Source of the DNA: Planctomycetota bacterium
GTDB taxonomy: Bacteria; Planctomycetota; E44-bin39
Assembly: GCA_004376375.1 (NCBI GenBank)
Contig: SOJX01000079.1
Coordinates: forward strand, 62,001-126,000
Direction: 5' to 3'
Length of the DNA stretch: 64,000 bases
Program-made: the position numbers and the translations under genes
The notes under the pieces: generated by a model
Databases searched by the model: none
Told to the model about the DNA's origin: nothing
The model's input: only the letters and a program-made list of their open reading frames with translations
Shown here: positions 34,510 through 43,990 of the stretch, piece by piece
How the letters are laid out: the number at the start of each line of letters is the position of its first letter
Position numbering within the stretch: the stretch's first letter is position 1

Positions 34510-35631
34510 GTGGGTAAGACATCCGAATCGCTTGGATCCATGAATATCACCAGGCCTGCGCTGATTCTCGACAGGAAAAGGGTGATAAGGAATATTGAAA
34601 AGATGGCGCGCAAAGCTAATTCTGCGCGAATCAGGTTCAGGCCGCACTTCAAGACGCACCAGTCGGCTGAGATCGGCAAATGGTTCAGGGAATTCGGCGT
34701 AGAGGCGATTACGGTTTCCTCGGTTGATATGGCGGAATACTTCGCCAGGAGCGGCTGGTCGGATATCACTGTCGCATTCATTGCCAATATTGTTCAAATG
34801 GAGGAAATCAATTCGCTGGCAGGCAAGGTGAAGCTGAACCTGGTTGTGGATTCCGCCAGGACTGCGACAGCGCTTGAAGAACATCTGAATCACAAGGTCC
34901 GCGTCTGGATAAAAGTAAATGCAGGCTATCCGAGAACAGGGATACTGTGGAGCCGGTTTGAGGAGATCATTTCGCTCGCACGTTTTCTGAAAAGTTCTTC
35001 CAGGCTTGACCTTTGCGGACTGCTCACCCACAGCGGTCACAGCTACCATTCCTCCGGAGCGGACGAGATTATCGGGATCCACAAGGAAACAGTATCGCGC
35101 CTGTCGGAGGTGAAAGAAAAGCTCGAGGCCGCAGGCGTTCAGCCTGTCGAAATCTCAATCGGCGATACTCCAACGTGCAGCATTGTGGACGATTTTGCGG
35201 GAGTTGACGAGATAAGGCCGGGCAATTTTGTGTTCCATGATCTGATGCAGCTCGAGCTCGGCACCTGCGCGGACGAAGCTATTGCCCTTGCAGTGGCCTG
35301 CCCGATAGTCGGCAGGTACCCCGAGCGTAACCAGATTGCAATCTACGGGGGTGCGGCACACCTGTCGAAGGACTACATTCTTGACAGGGATGGAAAGGCG
35401 ATATTCGGCTGCCTGACTTCACTCGAAGGCGGGACGTTCGGCCCGGCGGACATGAAAGCGCGCATCGTATCTCTTTCACAGGAGCACGGTACAGTACAGT
35501 TGGACGGCGGCTTATTTGAAAAATATGCAAATGAAGATTTTGCCCTGGTTTTTCCGGTCCATTCGTGCCTGACTGCTCTCATGCACAAAGGGTACAGGAC
35601 AATGGATGGGGAAACTGTTCCGATTCTGTAG
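34510..35631 (+). CDS. D-threonine aldolase/D-serine dehydratase-like PLP enzyme
   Basis: A fold-type III PLP enzyme of 373 residues. The alanine-racemase-like barrel carries the PLP lysine in RPHFKTHQSAEIG (Lys48), the phosphate-binding region in VEISIGDTPTC, and the C-terminal domain carries the metal-binding pair His351 and Cys353 (PVHSCLTA) typical of D-threonine aldolase and eukaryote-type D-serine dehydratase. It should cleave or dehydrate a D-3-hydroxyamino acid. The start is GTG at 34510 behind GGAGG at 34501-34505. The substrate is uncertain. Confidence 0.87.
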   Translation: MGKTSESLGSMNITRPALILDRKRVIRNIEKMARKANSARIRFRPHFKTHQSAEIGKWFREFGVEAITVSSVDMAEYFARSGWSDITVAFIANIVQMEEINSLAGKVKLNLVVDSARTATALEEHLNHKVRVWIKVNAGYPRTGILWSRFEEIISLARFLKSSSRLDLCGLLTHSGHSYHSSGADEIIGIHKETVSRLSEVKEKLEAAGVQPVEISIGDTPTCSIVDDFAGVDEIRPGNFVFHDLMQLELGTCADEAIALAVACPIVGRYPERNQIAIYGGAAHLSKDYILDRDGKAIFGCLTSLEGGTFGPADMKARIVSLSQEHGTVQLDGGLFEKYANEDFALVFPVHSCLTALMHKGYRTMDGETVPIL

Positions 35632-35708
35632 AGATGAAGGAACAGGTTGACCGAGTGATGAAATGCAGGCGAGCGTCCTGCAACAAGATGGTTATTGCAT
35701 AAGTATTT

Positions 35709-36548
35709 TTATATTGGAGCAACACCACCGGCGGCGATTCCCATGCCGTTCGGCGGTCCGGTTACCGTGCGGTGTTCAGCAGGTTCGGCGGCGGGCGCCG
35801 TTGTTCCGCTTCTGACCGCGCTCGGTGCACCTCCGGGCTGAATGAGAGGCGGGGGAATTGTCTGCGTAAAGCCCGGCTGCGGCTGCCCAGGAAGTGCGGC
35901 TCCGTTTCGTGGCGGCGGCTTAATTGCCGCTGTGCGCGCATCCCCGAAGACCGGGCGGCCGCAGAATTGGCAGTCAACCTGCGGCGCGGGCAGCTTGTTT
36001 TTGCAATGCGGACACGTGATCGTGGTTGGTTGAATTGTTTCCTCTTCCTCTTCTTTTTCAGTCGCCAGCGATAATCCGAGAAGTATCAGGCTCATAATAA
36101 GGCCGCCGAGCCCGCCAAAAGCAAGTGCGGTTATCGCCCCGACGGATGCTTTTGCGCAGAGCATTGCAATAAGCACAATACCCAGTCCCCACCAGATAAA
36201 GGGGAATTTTCCAAACTCGGGCTGGCGGCGTTCCTGTTCGACCGCTTCCTCGAGCGCCAGCGCATCGTGTACCCGTCTGATTACTCGGTCACGTTTCTTC
36301 TTTTTGTCGGTGGCCTGGGCAAGGTTGTAAAGATATGTCCTGTATCGCTCAATATCGGCAGCGTCAATATAATAGGTAAAGTTCTTTCGCTCGCGCATCT
36401 TGTCGCGTATCTGCTGCGTGAGGACTTTGCCGCGTTTGACATACAGTATGAAATTGTCAGTGCCCCGCGCCTGCGCGTAGATTGGAAAGAGCAATCTTCG
36501 ACCGACTTCGAAGTCGGTGACTGATATTTTTACATATCTAATGGCCAT
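35709..36548 (-). CDS. Membrane protein with zinc ribbon, function unknown
   Basis: I do not recognise this 279-residue protein. The N-terminal 85 residues are soluble (MAIRYVKISVTDFEVGRRL, KRGKVLTQQIRDKM) and resemble a small alpha/beta sensor-like domain. A basic linker (KKKKRDRVIRR) leads to two transmembrane helices (about 118-160), then an acidic stretch, a zinc ribbon (CPHCKNKLPAPQVDCQFCG) and a Pro-rich tail. The ATG at 36548 is preferred because AAGGCG lies at the right distance; an in-frame ATG 16 codons upstream lacks one. Confidence 0.75.
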   Translation of the reverse strand: MAIRYVKISVTDFEVGRRLLFPIYAQARGTDNFILYVKRGKVLTQQIRDKMRERKNFTYYIDAADIERYRTYLYNLAQATDKKKKRDRVIRRVHDALALEEAVEQERRQPEFGKFPFIWWGLGIVLIAMLCAKASVGAITALAFGGLGGLIMSLILLGLSLATEKEEEEETIQPTTITCPHCKNKLPAPQVDCQFCGRPVFGDARTAAIKPPPRNGAALPGQPQPGFTQTIPPPLIQPGGAPSAVRSGTTAPAAEPAEHRTVTGPPNGMGIAAGGVAPI

Positions 36549-36690
36549 AATTACGCCTTTTAGTCCTCCATTTTCGTTATCGGCCATTACGCGCAAACGC
36601 TTCAGGAAATCCTTAACCGCTGAAGCCGGATCGGATTATGTACATTTATCGGCTTGTTTTTCCTTTACGGCCGTGTTGATGCTATTCCGC

Positions 36691-36719
36691 TTGACAAGGT
36701 GCTATTCCCACATTATAGT
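36691..36719 (+). promoter_or_regulatory. Promoter of the membrane HEAT protein gene
   Basis: TTGACA (36691-36696) and TATAGT (36714-36719) are 17 bases apart. It lies 40 bases before the ATG at 36760 and rules out the longer frame that begins at 36517. Confidence 0.8.
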
Positions 36720-36759
36720 GGTATCAATTGGTTTTCCGGAAGGGAGAATCTGTATCTAC

Positions 36760-38343
36760 ATGGACGAGTGGAATTTCCCATTATCGGTCGTGGTGGTTAT
36801 CGGCTTTATCGTCGGCGGTATCCTGTTTACCGGAGCATTGGGGCCGCTAACATCCCGACCGTCGGACGTTGCTGAAGATGCAACCCTGGAGCAGACCGCA
36901 GCTTCCGTCATATGGCGGGAGGCGGTTCCGTCTTTCGTCGGTGTAGCCGGGAATAAGAAACTTTCCCTCGGAGAGAAGCATCTGGTGCGCAGCCAGGAAT
37001 TTTATGACCTGGCAAATATGCTGCACGATCTGGCCCTGATCACCCGCCCGCATAACCCTGAGGTTACTCCTTTCACTCAGAAGGAAGATCCGCGTGCCGC
37101 GGCGTTAAGGGAAAAAATTGATGCCGCCGGCCCCTTGCTCGTAAAGCCGGTTCAGGTCCTGGTAAAGCTGACTTACTTTTCCAAAGAAATTTCGGCGCTG
37201 AATAATGAACTGGCTCAACTTGATGAAGAACTGAAAAAGGTTTCGGACAACAGGAAGAAATCTGAATTAAACAGAAAAAAAGGGAGCCTGCGTAAAGAGA
37301 GAAATGAATTTATCAGAAAAGGGGCCATCATACAGCAGTGGGTGGCGGTTACGTTGGGTGTCGCGGGGGAGCACTGCGGCGACTGGTTTGCGGAGGAGCT
37401 TGCCGGGCATATCAGCAAAACCACGGCACGCGACGTGGACGATATGAACCCGAAGGCCCGCGAGCTTGCGGGCGAGCTTGCCGCTCTTTCTGACAAGCCT
37501 TTGCCTGCGGACATTCGTATCATTTCAGGACCGGCCCGGGAGATTGTCCGAAAGCTTGGAAAGATGCCGGAATCTGAGGCGTGGGCGTTTCTGGCTGCGG
37601 TGTATTCCGACGACTGGAAGAATCGTCCATGGTTGAAGATTATCGGCGCATGGTTTGCCGGAAACTTTTTGTTTGAAAGCGCCTGGGAATGGTTCGGGGA
37701 AAAGAGAAATAATTCCGAAAGGCCGAAACCGTTTGTGCGAAACCTGCTGGTTTATTCCATTAGCAGGATCCCCGGCGGGAGGGAAATGCTGCTCGAGAAG
37801 TTACCCGCATTGACCGAGCCCGGTGACAGAAGGTCTGTTATTCAGGCGCTTGCCCGCGGCAAATATATGCCTGCTTTGCCGGTACTCAAACGCATGGCCC
37901 ATGCAAAGACTTCGCACATTGAAGGCTTTGGCGGTCCCGAGGCCGCGAAGACGTCCAACCAGATTAATGCGGCTATTGCGCTGCGCCATTTCGCGACTGC
38001 TGATGTCGCATCCTTCTGCCGCTCATTGTTTGATAACGAGAACATTCGCAGAGATGCGCGTGGGCACGCGCTGGAATCTTTCGCCGCCATTGTGCAGGAA
38101 AATGCGATTGACGACCTTGCCGGGATCTTCCATTTGAAGGATGATGAGGAGGAAAAACTGGCGGTAGTCGGCGCCTTGTGGCAGATAAAGACCGTGGAAG
38201 CTTTTCAGTTCCTGGACGAGGTTTCTCTTTTTGATCCGAGTGTCAGGATCCGCGGCAGGGCTGAGGCCGGGGCAAACAAGCTTCGCGGGGAAATCGGCGA
38301 TAAACTGGAAAATACGGAGAGCGGACAGCCGGGAACGCCTTAG
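36760..38343 (+). CDS. Membrane-anchored HEAT-like protein with coiled coil
   Basis: A 527-residue protein. One N-terminal membrane helix (7-26, PLSVVVVIGFIVGGILFTGA) is followed by a charged coiled coil (about 145-195, NNELAQLDEELKKVSDN and RKKSELNRKKGSLRKERNE) and by HEAT-like helices in the C-terminal 200 residues (VIQALARGKYMPALPVLKRM, DVASFCRSLFDNENIRRDAR). I do not recognise a family. The promoter at 36691-36719 fixes the start. A small secreted-protein gene follows after 20 bases and should be cotranscribed. Confidence 0.82.
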   Translation: MDEWNFPLSVVVVIGFIVGGILFTGALGPLTSRPSDVAEDATLEQTAASVIWREAVPSFVGVAGNKKLSLGEKHLVRSQEFYDLANMLHDLALITRPHNPEVTPFTQKEDPRAAALREKIDAAGPLLVKPVQVLVKLTYFSKEISALNNELAQLDEELKKVSDNRKKSELNRKKGSLRKERNEFIRKGAIIQQWVAVTLGVAGEHCGDWFAEELAGHISKTTARDVDDMNPKARELAGELAALSDKPLPADIRIISGPAREIVRKLGKMPESEAWAFLAAVYSDDWKNRPWLKIIGAWFAGNFLFESAWEWFGEKRNNSERPKPFVRNLLVYSISRIPGGREMLLEKLPALTEPGDRRSVIQALARGKYMPALPVLKRMAHAKTSHIEGFGGPEAAKTSNQINAAIALRHFATADVASFCRSLFDNENIRRDARGHALESFAAIVQENAIDDLAGIFHLKDDEEEKLAVVGALWQIKTVEAFQFLDEVSLFDPSVRIRGRAEAGANKLRGEIGDKLENTESGQPGTP

Positions 38344-38363
38344 AGCTATAAAGGAGGCTTTTT

Positions 38364-38801
38364 ATGAATAAATGTCGTCTCTTTTTTACAGCGGCTTTGA
38401 TTGCCGTTGCCCTTTCCATCGCGATGGATTCTGCCATGCCTGACGATGAAAGTCCTACCGCAAAGCAGATCGGCCGCCATATGAAAAAATACCTGGGGGA
38501 AGAACTCACCTTCAGAGACGAGATCGGTTACATCTTCAAGCGGTCGAGGAAGTGGGAAGGATTTTTCCGTTTTGACACCGAGTACGTCCCATGCCGCATC
38601 TCCGATGAAATGAAAGATGAAATTGAGCTTATCAAGGAGATGATGCGCAGAGAGGTGGAGCCTAACTGGATTGCGCTTACAGGCAACGTTGTCATTCCCG
38701 GAAAGTGCCCCATTGAATATGTTTTCGATGTCTCCGGGGCCACGCGTCCGGTCTACCCGCGGGACGACCTCAAGAAAGACGAGCCGGAAGGCGGGCAGTA
38801 G
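38364..38801 (+). CDS. Small secreted protein, function unknown
   Basis: I do not recognise this 145-residue protein. AAAGGAGG precedes the ATG. Residues 1-25 form a signal peptide (FFTAALIAVALSIAMDSAMP). The mature part has a helical N-terminal segment and a C-terminal strand region (WIALTGNVVIPGKCPIEYVF) with a Pro- and Asp-rich tail. It probably acts with the upstream membrane HEAT protein. Confidence 0.7.
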   Translation: MNKCRLFFTAALIAVALSIAMDSAMPDDESPTAKQIGRHMKKYLGEELTFRDEIGYIFKRSRKWEGFFRFDTEYVPCRISDEMKDEIELIKEMMRREVEPNWIALTGNVVIPGKCPIEYVFDVSGATRPVYPRDDLKKDEPEGGQ

Positions 38802-39158
38802 AAAGAAAGTATGAAGTATGAAGGCTGAAGTATGAAATAAAGAAATACTAATTTTCTTATAGGGGTATCTCCTTCACTCCAGTATATCACAAGGTGTAGC
38901 GGGTTTGAGATTAGCAGAACCACTACATATGGTGGCTACTTGAGTCAAAGGGATACCCCTATTTTCTTAATTCATCCTTCATCCTTCATCCTTTATCCTT
39001 CATCCTTCATACTTCCCCCTCCGTGGCTCCGCGGTGAAATTCTTCAATCGAAAATCCCAAATCGACAATCGAAGAACGCGCCGAGCAAGCGCGGCGGCTA
39101 AATGTATTATTAACATATTCTTAATTTCATACTTCATCCTTCATACTTCATACTTTCT
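38802..39158. repeat. Non-coding gap of 7-nt tandem words around a MITE
   Basis: The 357-base gap between convergent genes holds no gene. Its left edge (38805-38846) has GAAGTAT/GAAGGCT words on the plus strand. The right parts (38971-39017 and 39122-39158) have the complementary words TTCATCC/TTCATAC, so the whole gap can fold back on itself. In between are the MITE-like element (38860-38961) and a REP-like palindrome (39076-39103). Confidence 0.8.
38860..38961. mobile_element. 102-bp MITE-like element with terminal inverted repeats
   Basis: The element begins TAGGGGTATC and ends GATACCCCTA. The similarity of the two arms continues inwards (TCCTTCACTCCAGTA against CCTTTGACTCAAGTA). It is flanked by the direct repeat TTTTCTTA (38852-38859 and 38962-38969), an 8-bp target duplication. 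There is no coding capacity, so it would have been moved in trans by a transposase not present in this window. Confidence 0.8.
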
Positions 39159-39911
39159 TTAGTGGCCTTCTGCGAGGCGCTGGCCGGAGTCGTTGGGCAG
39201 GCCGTTTATGTAGAACACGGTGTCAATGGCGGTTTTCACGTCATACGGGATACGGCGGAAGTAAAACCCGTCGTCCCCGACGAGGACGTAGCACGCTCTG
39301 ATGTCGCCGTCACGGGGCTGTCCGACCGAGCCGGCGTTGATAATCATCTTGCGGGAGCCGAGCTTAGGCATCTTGGGAGAGGAGGAGTGAAGGAACCGTA
39401 CTTTTCCGTTATCCTTGAAAAACACGCCCCCGACGTGCGTGTGGCCGACGAAAAAAGTCTGTACGCCGTACTCGTCGCCGTCGAGCAGTTCTTCCGCGAC
39501 TTCGGGATTGTCGATGTAGTCGAAGTAGCTGTCCGGCGTGCCGTGGGCGAAAATTGTGTCCTGGATCTGCACGAAGCGTTTGAGCTTACTGCGCATGAAG
39601 CTCCAGCGCTTGCGGGCTTTCGGGCCCGAGTGCTGGTGCGGCAGCAGCAGTTCACGCGTCCAGTAAACGGCTTTCGCGGCAATGATATTGAATTTTGATG
39701 GAACCTTGAAGGTGACTGCGTCGTCGTGGTTTCCGCGCAGGCAGAAGGTGAAGTCCATTGCAAGGTCTATAACTTCACGCGGGGTGCCGCCGTAGCCAAC
39801 AAGGTCTCCGAGGCAGAAAATATTCCTCACGTGGTGCCGCTCGATATCCTCCAGCACCGCTTCAAGCGCCTCGAGGTTTGAGTGGATGTCGCTTATGACC
39901 GCATACCGCAT
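39159..39911 (-). CDS. Calcineurin-like metallophosphoesterase
   Basis: A 250-residue protein of the YfcE/MPP type with the full set of metal ligands: DIHSN (Asp, His), GDLVGYG (Asp), RGNHDD (Asn, His), and VGHTHVGG (His pair). These enzymes cleave phosphomono- or diesters; the substrate is unknown. Start at 39911, immediately behind the stop of the aminotransferase gene; a start nine codons upstream would overlap it. It is third in the pabB-pabC operon. Confidence 0.88.
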   Translation of the reverse strand: MRYAVISDIHSNLEALEAVLEDIERHHVRNIFCLGDLVGYGGTPREVIDLAMDFTFCLRGNHDDAVTFKVPSKFNIIAAKAVYWTRELLLPHQHSGPKARKRWSFMRSKLKRFVQIQDTIFAHGTPDSYFDYIDNPEVAEELLDGDEYGVQTFFVGHTHVGGVFFKDNGKVRFLHSSSPKMPKLGSRKMIINAGSVGQPRDGDIRACYVLVGDDGFYFRRIPYDVKTAIDTVFYINGLPNDSGQRLAEGH

Positions 39912-39912
39912 T

Positions 39913-40779
39913 CTAGAAGGCTCCGCATTCGTCGACAATGGCGGCGCGGTAGTTCGCCATGAGCTTGCGCGTAATCTTTCCGGGAACGTTTTCGAAGAGC
40001 TCGTTCTCGTCCAGCGACCGAATCGGGATGACGCCTATGATCGCGTTGGTCAGGAAAGCCTCTTCCGCATTGGTGAAATCGTGCTTGTGTATTGCCCGCT
40101 CTTCTACCTGCTGGTGGAGTTTCTTGGCCAGTTCGAAAACCACTTTCCGTGCGATACCCGGAACCACGCCGAGGGATGACGGCGGTGTAACCAGCCTTCT
40201 CCCGGTGAGGGCGAAGATATTTGCGCCCGCGCCTTCAAAGTACTCGCCTGCGCTGTTGGCGTAGAGGCGCTCGAACTTTCGGTCCGCGATGGCTTCGCTT
40301 CGAGTCAGGAGGTGTCTCTCGTAACTGAGGGATTTGCCGGGTTGCGAACGGCCGGGGCCGTAATCGTACGAAATCACCGTGCCGACGGCGACACCTTCCC
40401 GGTAAAATGAATCGGGCGGCAAAACGAGCTTGACCATCTGAAGGAACCAGTTGGGGTTTGCCGGCTTGTACCAGGGGCCGGGGCCGTCGCCTGCCGTTAC
40501 GGTAAGCCGTGCCCGCCCGGCTTCAAGGCCGTTGGCCTCATACAATGCTTTTGCCTTTTCAGTTATCATCTCGTCGCGAACGGGAAAGGCGATGTTTCTT
40601 TCCTTGCACGCGTTACGCAGCCGGGCCAGGTGATCTTTCAGACGGAAAATAACGCCGTTATGGACACGCATTGTTTCAAAAAAGCCGAATCCGTGCGTCA
40701 GGCCGCGGTCGGTAATCGAGACTTTGGCCTCGGATAAGGGCACAATCTGACCGTTGATGCAGACCGTTTCGCTGCTCAT
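39913..40779 (-). CDS. pabC: Aminotransferase class IV, probable 4-amino-4-deoxychorismate lyase
   Basis: A fold-type IV PLP enzyme of 288 residues. PLP lysine is Lys149 in GKSLSYERHLLTR; the phosphate and dimer region is in GEYFEGAGANIFAL. The class also contains branched-chain and D-amino acid aminotransferases. The four-base overlap with pabB upstream argues for PabC, which splits 4-amino-4-deoxychorismate into p-aminobenzoate and pyruvate in folate synthesis. Confidence 0.85.
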   Translation of the reverse strand: MSSETVCINGQIVPLSEAKVSITDRGLTHGFGFFETMRVHNGVIFRLKDHLARLRNACKERNIAFPVRDEMITEKAKALYEANGLEAGRARLTVTAGDGPGPWYKPANPNWFLQMVKLVLPPDSFYREGVAVGTVISYDYGPGRSQPGKSLSYERHLLTRSEAIADRKFERLYANSAGEYFEGAGANIFALTGRRLVTPPSSLGVVPGIARKVVFELAKKLHQQVEERAIHKHDFTNAEEAFLTNAIIGVIPIRSLDENELFENVPGKITRKLMANYRAAIVDECGAF

Positions 40780-42206
40780 TTGCCGGTTACTCCTGAGACC
40801 GCTTCAAACATTGCTTTGGCTTTGTCGAGCGTTTCCTGGTATTCCAGGTCCGGGTCGCTGTCGGCGACTATGCCTCCGCCAACCTGCAGGTAAACCGTAC
40901 CATTCTTCAGCAGCATTGTGCGGATGGCGATGTTCAGATCCATGGAGCCGTTGAATCCGATATATCCGATTGCCCCGGTGTATGGTCCGCGGGCGGTAGG
41001 CTCGAGTTCGTCGATTATCTCCATGGCGCGGATTTTGGGTGCGCCTGTAATCGATCCGCCCGGGAAGGTGGCGCGGACCAGGTCGATCAGGCTTTTGTCT
41101 TCGTGCAGTTTACCCATTATCGTCGCGACCAGGTGGTAAACGGTCGAGTATTCCTCGAGTACCCGCGGCTCCGTAACGGCGATCGACCCGTAATCGCAGA
41201 CCCGTCCGAGGTCGTTGCGCTCGAGGTCGACTATCATCGCCAGCTCGGCATTGTCTTTTTCGCTTGCTATAAGTTCCGCCTTCGCGTGCTCGTCCGCTTT
41301 CTCGTCGCCGACACGGGGTCGAGTGCCCTTGATCGGACGGGTTTCAACAAGCCTGCCCCGGACTCTCAAAAAACGCTCCGGCGAGCTCGAAAGAATTGAA
41401 CGATCGCCCATGGAGAGGAACGCCGCAAACGGCGCGTTGTTGGCTTCTCTGAGGCGCCGGTAAAGAGCCTGGGGTGAAAGTGAGGTCTTTCCCTCGAACC
41501 TTTGAGAGAAATTCACCTGGAAGATATCGCCTGCGGCAATGTACTCTTTTGCTTTAGCGACGGAAGCAAGATATTCTTCGCGCTCGATATTGGGCACCAG
41601 TTCAGTTTGCGTAGAGGAAGCCGGTGATTTGCCGTCATCGCCCGGGAGCGGCGGTGGTTTTTCGGAGAAACGGCGGTTGCATATGGCCGCCCAGGCGCCG
41701 ATTTCGTCACGGAACGCACTCATCCCCATGTTCCTGAGGTCGGTGCCGCCCGCCGTCCAGGTTTCCTCTTTGTGATCGTAAACCAGGAAGCGGTCGTAAA
41801 ACGCGAAGTAGATATCGGGAAACGCCATATCGTCCCGGACGGAGCGCGGGAGTTTTTCGACAAAGTGGCAGAGGTCGTAGCCGAAATACCCGATAGCGCC
41901 GCCGAGAGCGGGAACGGGGATGTCTTCGACAGGCGAGCTGAATTTCTCTATCTGAAGCGCAAGCTCGTCAAACGGGTCCGCGGACCGCGCGATGGCGAAC
42001 TCCTCGCGCTGGTACCGCACGACGTCGGCCTTTGAGGAAAGGACGAAGTAGGGGTTGCTGCCGATTATGGAGTAAGAACCAAGCTTCTCCGACTCCATCG
42101 CCGAGTCCAGGAAGAATAATCCCGGCTCGCCCGCGAGGTGGCAGAAAACGTCGAAAGGTTCGGCTGATAAAGGGAGTTGTTCCCAGTAGACAGCTAGAGA
42201 CTTCAT
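40776..42206 (-). CDS. pabB: Aminodeoxychorismate synthase component I
   Basis: A chorismate-utilising enzyme of 476 residues that makes 4-amino-4-deoxychorismate for folate. The catalytic block includes RPIKGTRPR, whose Lys is the nucleophile of PabB (TrpE has Ala there), DLERNDLGRV, and GGSITGAPKIRAMEII. The N-terminal domain has GSYSIIGSNPYF. The start at 42206 follows AGAAGG at proper spacing and lies downstream of a strong promoter (42246-42274). No glutaminase subunit (pabA/trpG) is in the window. Confidence 0.92.
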   Translation of the reverse strand: MKSLAVYWEQLPLSAEPFDVFCHLAGEPGLFFLDSAMESEKLGSYSIIGSNPYFVLSSKADVVRYQREEFAIARSADPFDELALQIEKFSSPVEDIPVPALGGAIGYFGYDLCHFVEKLPRSVRDDMAFPDIYFAFYDRFLVYDHKEETWTAGGTDLRNMGMSAFRDEIGAWAAICNRRFSEKPPPLPGDDGKSPASSTQTELVPNIEREEYLASVAKAKEYIAAGDIFQVNFSQRFEGKTSLSPQALYRRLREANNAPFAAFLSMGDRSILSSSPERFLRVRGRLVETRPIKGTRPRVGDEKADEHAKAELIASEKDNAELAMIVDLERNDLGRVCDYGSIAVTEPRVLEEYSTVYHLVATIMGKLHEDKSLIDLVRATFPGGSITGAPKIRAMEIIDELEPTARGPYTGAIGYIGFNGSMDLNIAIRTMLLKNGTVYLQVGGGIVADSDPDLEYQETLDKAKAMFEAVSGVTGK

Positions 42207-42245
42207 TATACCTTCTTGTTGGTTTACCTCTTGACGTAATACGCC

Positions 42246-42274
42246 ATAATACGCACAGAAGCACCCCGTGTCAA
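42246..42274 (-). promoter_or_regulatory. Promoter of the pabB operon
   Basis: On the minus strand TTGACA (42274-42269) and TATTAT (42251-42246) are 17 bases apart, about 40 bases before pabB. Confidence 0.8.
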
Positions 42275-42328
42275 GGGGAAAGGTTGTTTTGCATAATTCC
42301 ATTTGGGCGCTTATTTTCGATTTTTCGG

Positions 42329-42356
42329 TTGCAAAGCTCCAGAACCGACTTATAAT
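42329..42356 (+). promoter_or_regulatory. Promoter of the acidic lipoprotein gene
   Basis: TTGCAA (42329-42334) and TATAAT (42351-42356) are 16 bases apart, about 38 bases before the ATG. Confidence 0.7.
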
Positions 42357-42394
42357 AATTTCTACTGCCGGGATAGTATAAAAAAGGAGGCGGT

Positions 42395-43882
42395 ATGCGC
42401 TACCGCATAGGTGTGTTAATCAGCATAACGTTGTTTGCGTTTGTGGTTTCAGGCTGCGGGGACCCGAGTGAATATTCTCTGCCAATTGATTCCAAGACGG
42501 GGAAACCCTACGTCGCCGGCAGGATGTTCACGCAGCAAAAGCCTGAGAAAGACAAAGAGGGAGAATATCCGCCGCACAACATTATCGAGCCGGTGAAAGC
42601 CTGGCAGTACAAAAGGAAGAAATCCCAGGAAGGCAATCCCGAGTCGGAAGAAAAAGTCCGCGACCTGGAAGTTGTGGATTACCTGAAACGCTATCGTGGG
42701 ACTCAGTGGCACCTTGCTGAAAACAGAGACGTTATAGACGATATAACGGGAATAAACGAAGGCAAAATCAAGCACATCGAAAACATTTCATATTTCGACA
42801 CGACCGCTTTAGACTCGGCCGGGCAACCGGATCCGAACGAGGTTTACTACGTCCACCCCAACCGCCTTGCCGAAAACTCGGCCAAGGTTTTCGTGAACGA
42901 GCGGGAAGAAATCCAGAAGCTTTACAGGGACGAGTACCCGAGCGATTTTTACCTTGACCGCGAAGTAAACAAGAACCGCAAGGCGATGGGGGCCTATGAC
43001 CCGATAACAAGGCTTAACTGGCCGGAAGAGCTCGAAGCCGGCCTCAAAGACCCGGACGGACCGGGCGGCACGATAATGAAGAAAACCAGGGAGTTCGACT
43101 TTTCCACGGAAGCCGCAAACAGCGATGACCTGAAGTCCGAGTTCTTCAAAGAGCTGCAGGTGCTTTTCACCAACCTTGCACAGCATATTCGCAACGTTGA
43201 AGCGCAGATCGTGCCGTATCCCGATCCGCCTTTCAAGACAAAATCCACATCCGCTAGGGCCACCGACCTTGAGTCAAACTACAACATAGAGAGCGCGGAC
43301 AAAATCAAGAGGCTGAACCTTTCGCAGCGAAAGGAATTCGAGCTTTTCGGGCATGTTCCTATCGAGGTCGACCCCGGTTCGATGGAGGCACTGGGCATCA
43401 AGTACGTCAAGGACATGTTCTTCGAAATATGGAACCAGATTAATGCCGCCCCCGGCGAGGAGCGCGAGCCACTGGATCCGAAGGAGGAAACGAAGGGCCT
43501 CAAGGAGCTGCGGCAAAAACTCAGGCTTGACCCCAAAAGCGGCGACGGAACCCAGGGCGCGCTTTTTGGGATGAAATCCGAGGTTACGCCGAAAGAGACG
43601 GAAGTGATTAATGCAATAAAGAAATTTGTCGACGAGCTGCTGGATGAGGTCCGTTTGCTCCAGGATCAGAAACAGCTTATCAAGAAATCGGAAATTGACG
43701 TGCCTGATATTGAAGGCGAAGAGGACGAGGAGTTTTTTGAAGAAGAGTCTGAACCTGGCACGGAAGAAGAAACTGAATCTGACACGGAAGAAGAAACTGA
43801 ATCTGACGCGGAAGAAGAGGCTGAGTCTGATACGGATGAAACCGAAGGTGAGTCGGACACGGACGAGAAAAGCGGCGAATAG
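42395..43882 (+). CDS. Lipoprotein with acidic repeat tail, function unknown
   Basis: A 495-residue lipoprotein: signal peptide with lipobox VVSGC (Cys at residue 21), AAAGGAGG before the ATG. The body is charged, largely helical and unlike any family I know (VVDYLKRYRGTQWHLAENRD, ENSAKVFVNEREEIQKLYRD). The last 50 residues are Glu/Thr/Ser repeats of the form EEETESDTEEE. A terminator follows at 43927. It is transcribed alone. Confidence 0.8.
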   Translation: MRYRIGVLISITLFAFVVSGCGDPSEYSLPIDSKTGKPYVAGRMFTQQKPEKDKEGEYPPHNIIEPVKAWQYKRKKSQEGNPESEEKVRDLEVVDYLKRYRGTQWHLAENRDVIDDITGINEGKIKHIENISYFDTTALDSAGQPDPNEVYYVHPNRLAENSAKVFVNEREEIQKLYRDEYPSDFYLDREVNKNRKAMGAYDPITRLNWPEELEAGLKDPDGPGGTIMKKTREFDFSTEAANSDDLKSEFFKELQVLFTNLAQHIRNVEAQIVPYPDPPFKTKSTSARATDLESNYNIESADKIKRLNLSQRKEFELFGHVPIEVDPGSMEALGIKYVKDMFFEIWNQINAAPGEEREPLDPKEETKGLKELRQKLRLDPKSGDGTQGALFGMKSEVTPKETEVINAIKKFVDELLDEVRLLQDQKQLIKKSEIDVPDIEGEEDEEFFEEESEPGTEEETESDTEEETESDAEEEAESDTDETEGESDTDEKSGE

Positions 43883-43926
43883 AACCGTTTTACCATGATA
43901 ATTTGCTTCCCGGATGTGTAAATACA

Positions 43927-43956
43927 AACGCGAGAATTACAATTCTCGCGTTTTAT
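43927..43956 (+). terminator. Rho-independent terminator
   Basis: AACGCGAGAATT and AATTCTCGCGTT pair perfectly over 12 bases around a 2-base centre (a 4-6 base loop in practice), followed by TTATTTT. It ends the lipoprotein transcript. Confidence 0.9.
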
Positions 43957-43990
43957 TTTGCAGTGAAGCGATTACGTGAAAAGTTGAATA

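Noticed and set aside
36517..36759. N-terminal extension of the membrane HEAT protein
   Set aside because: A consensus promoter lies at 36691-36719 inside it, and the ATG at 36760 leads directly into a membrane anchor.
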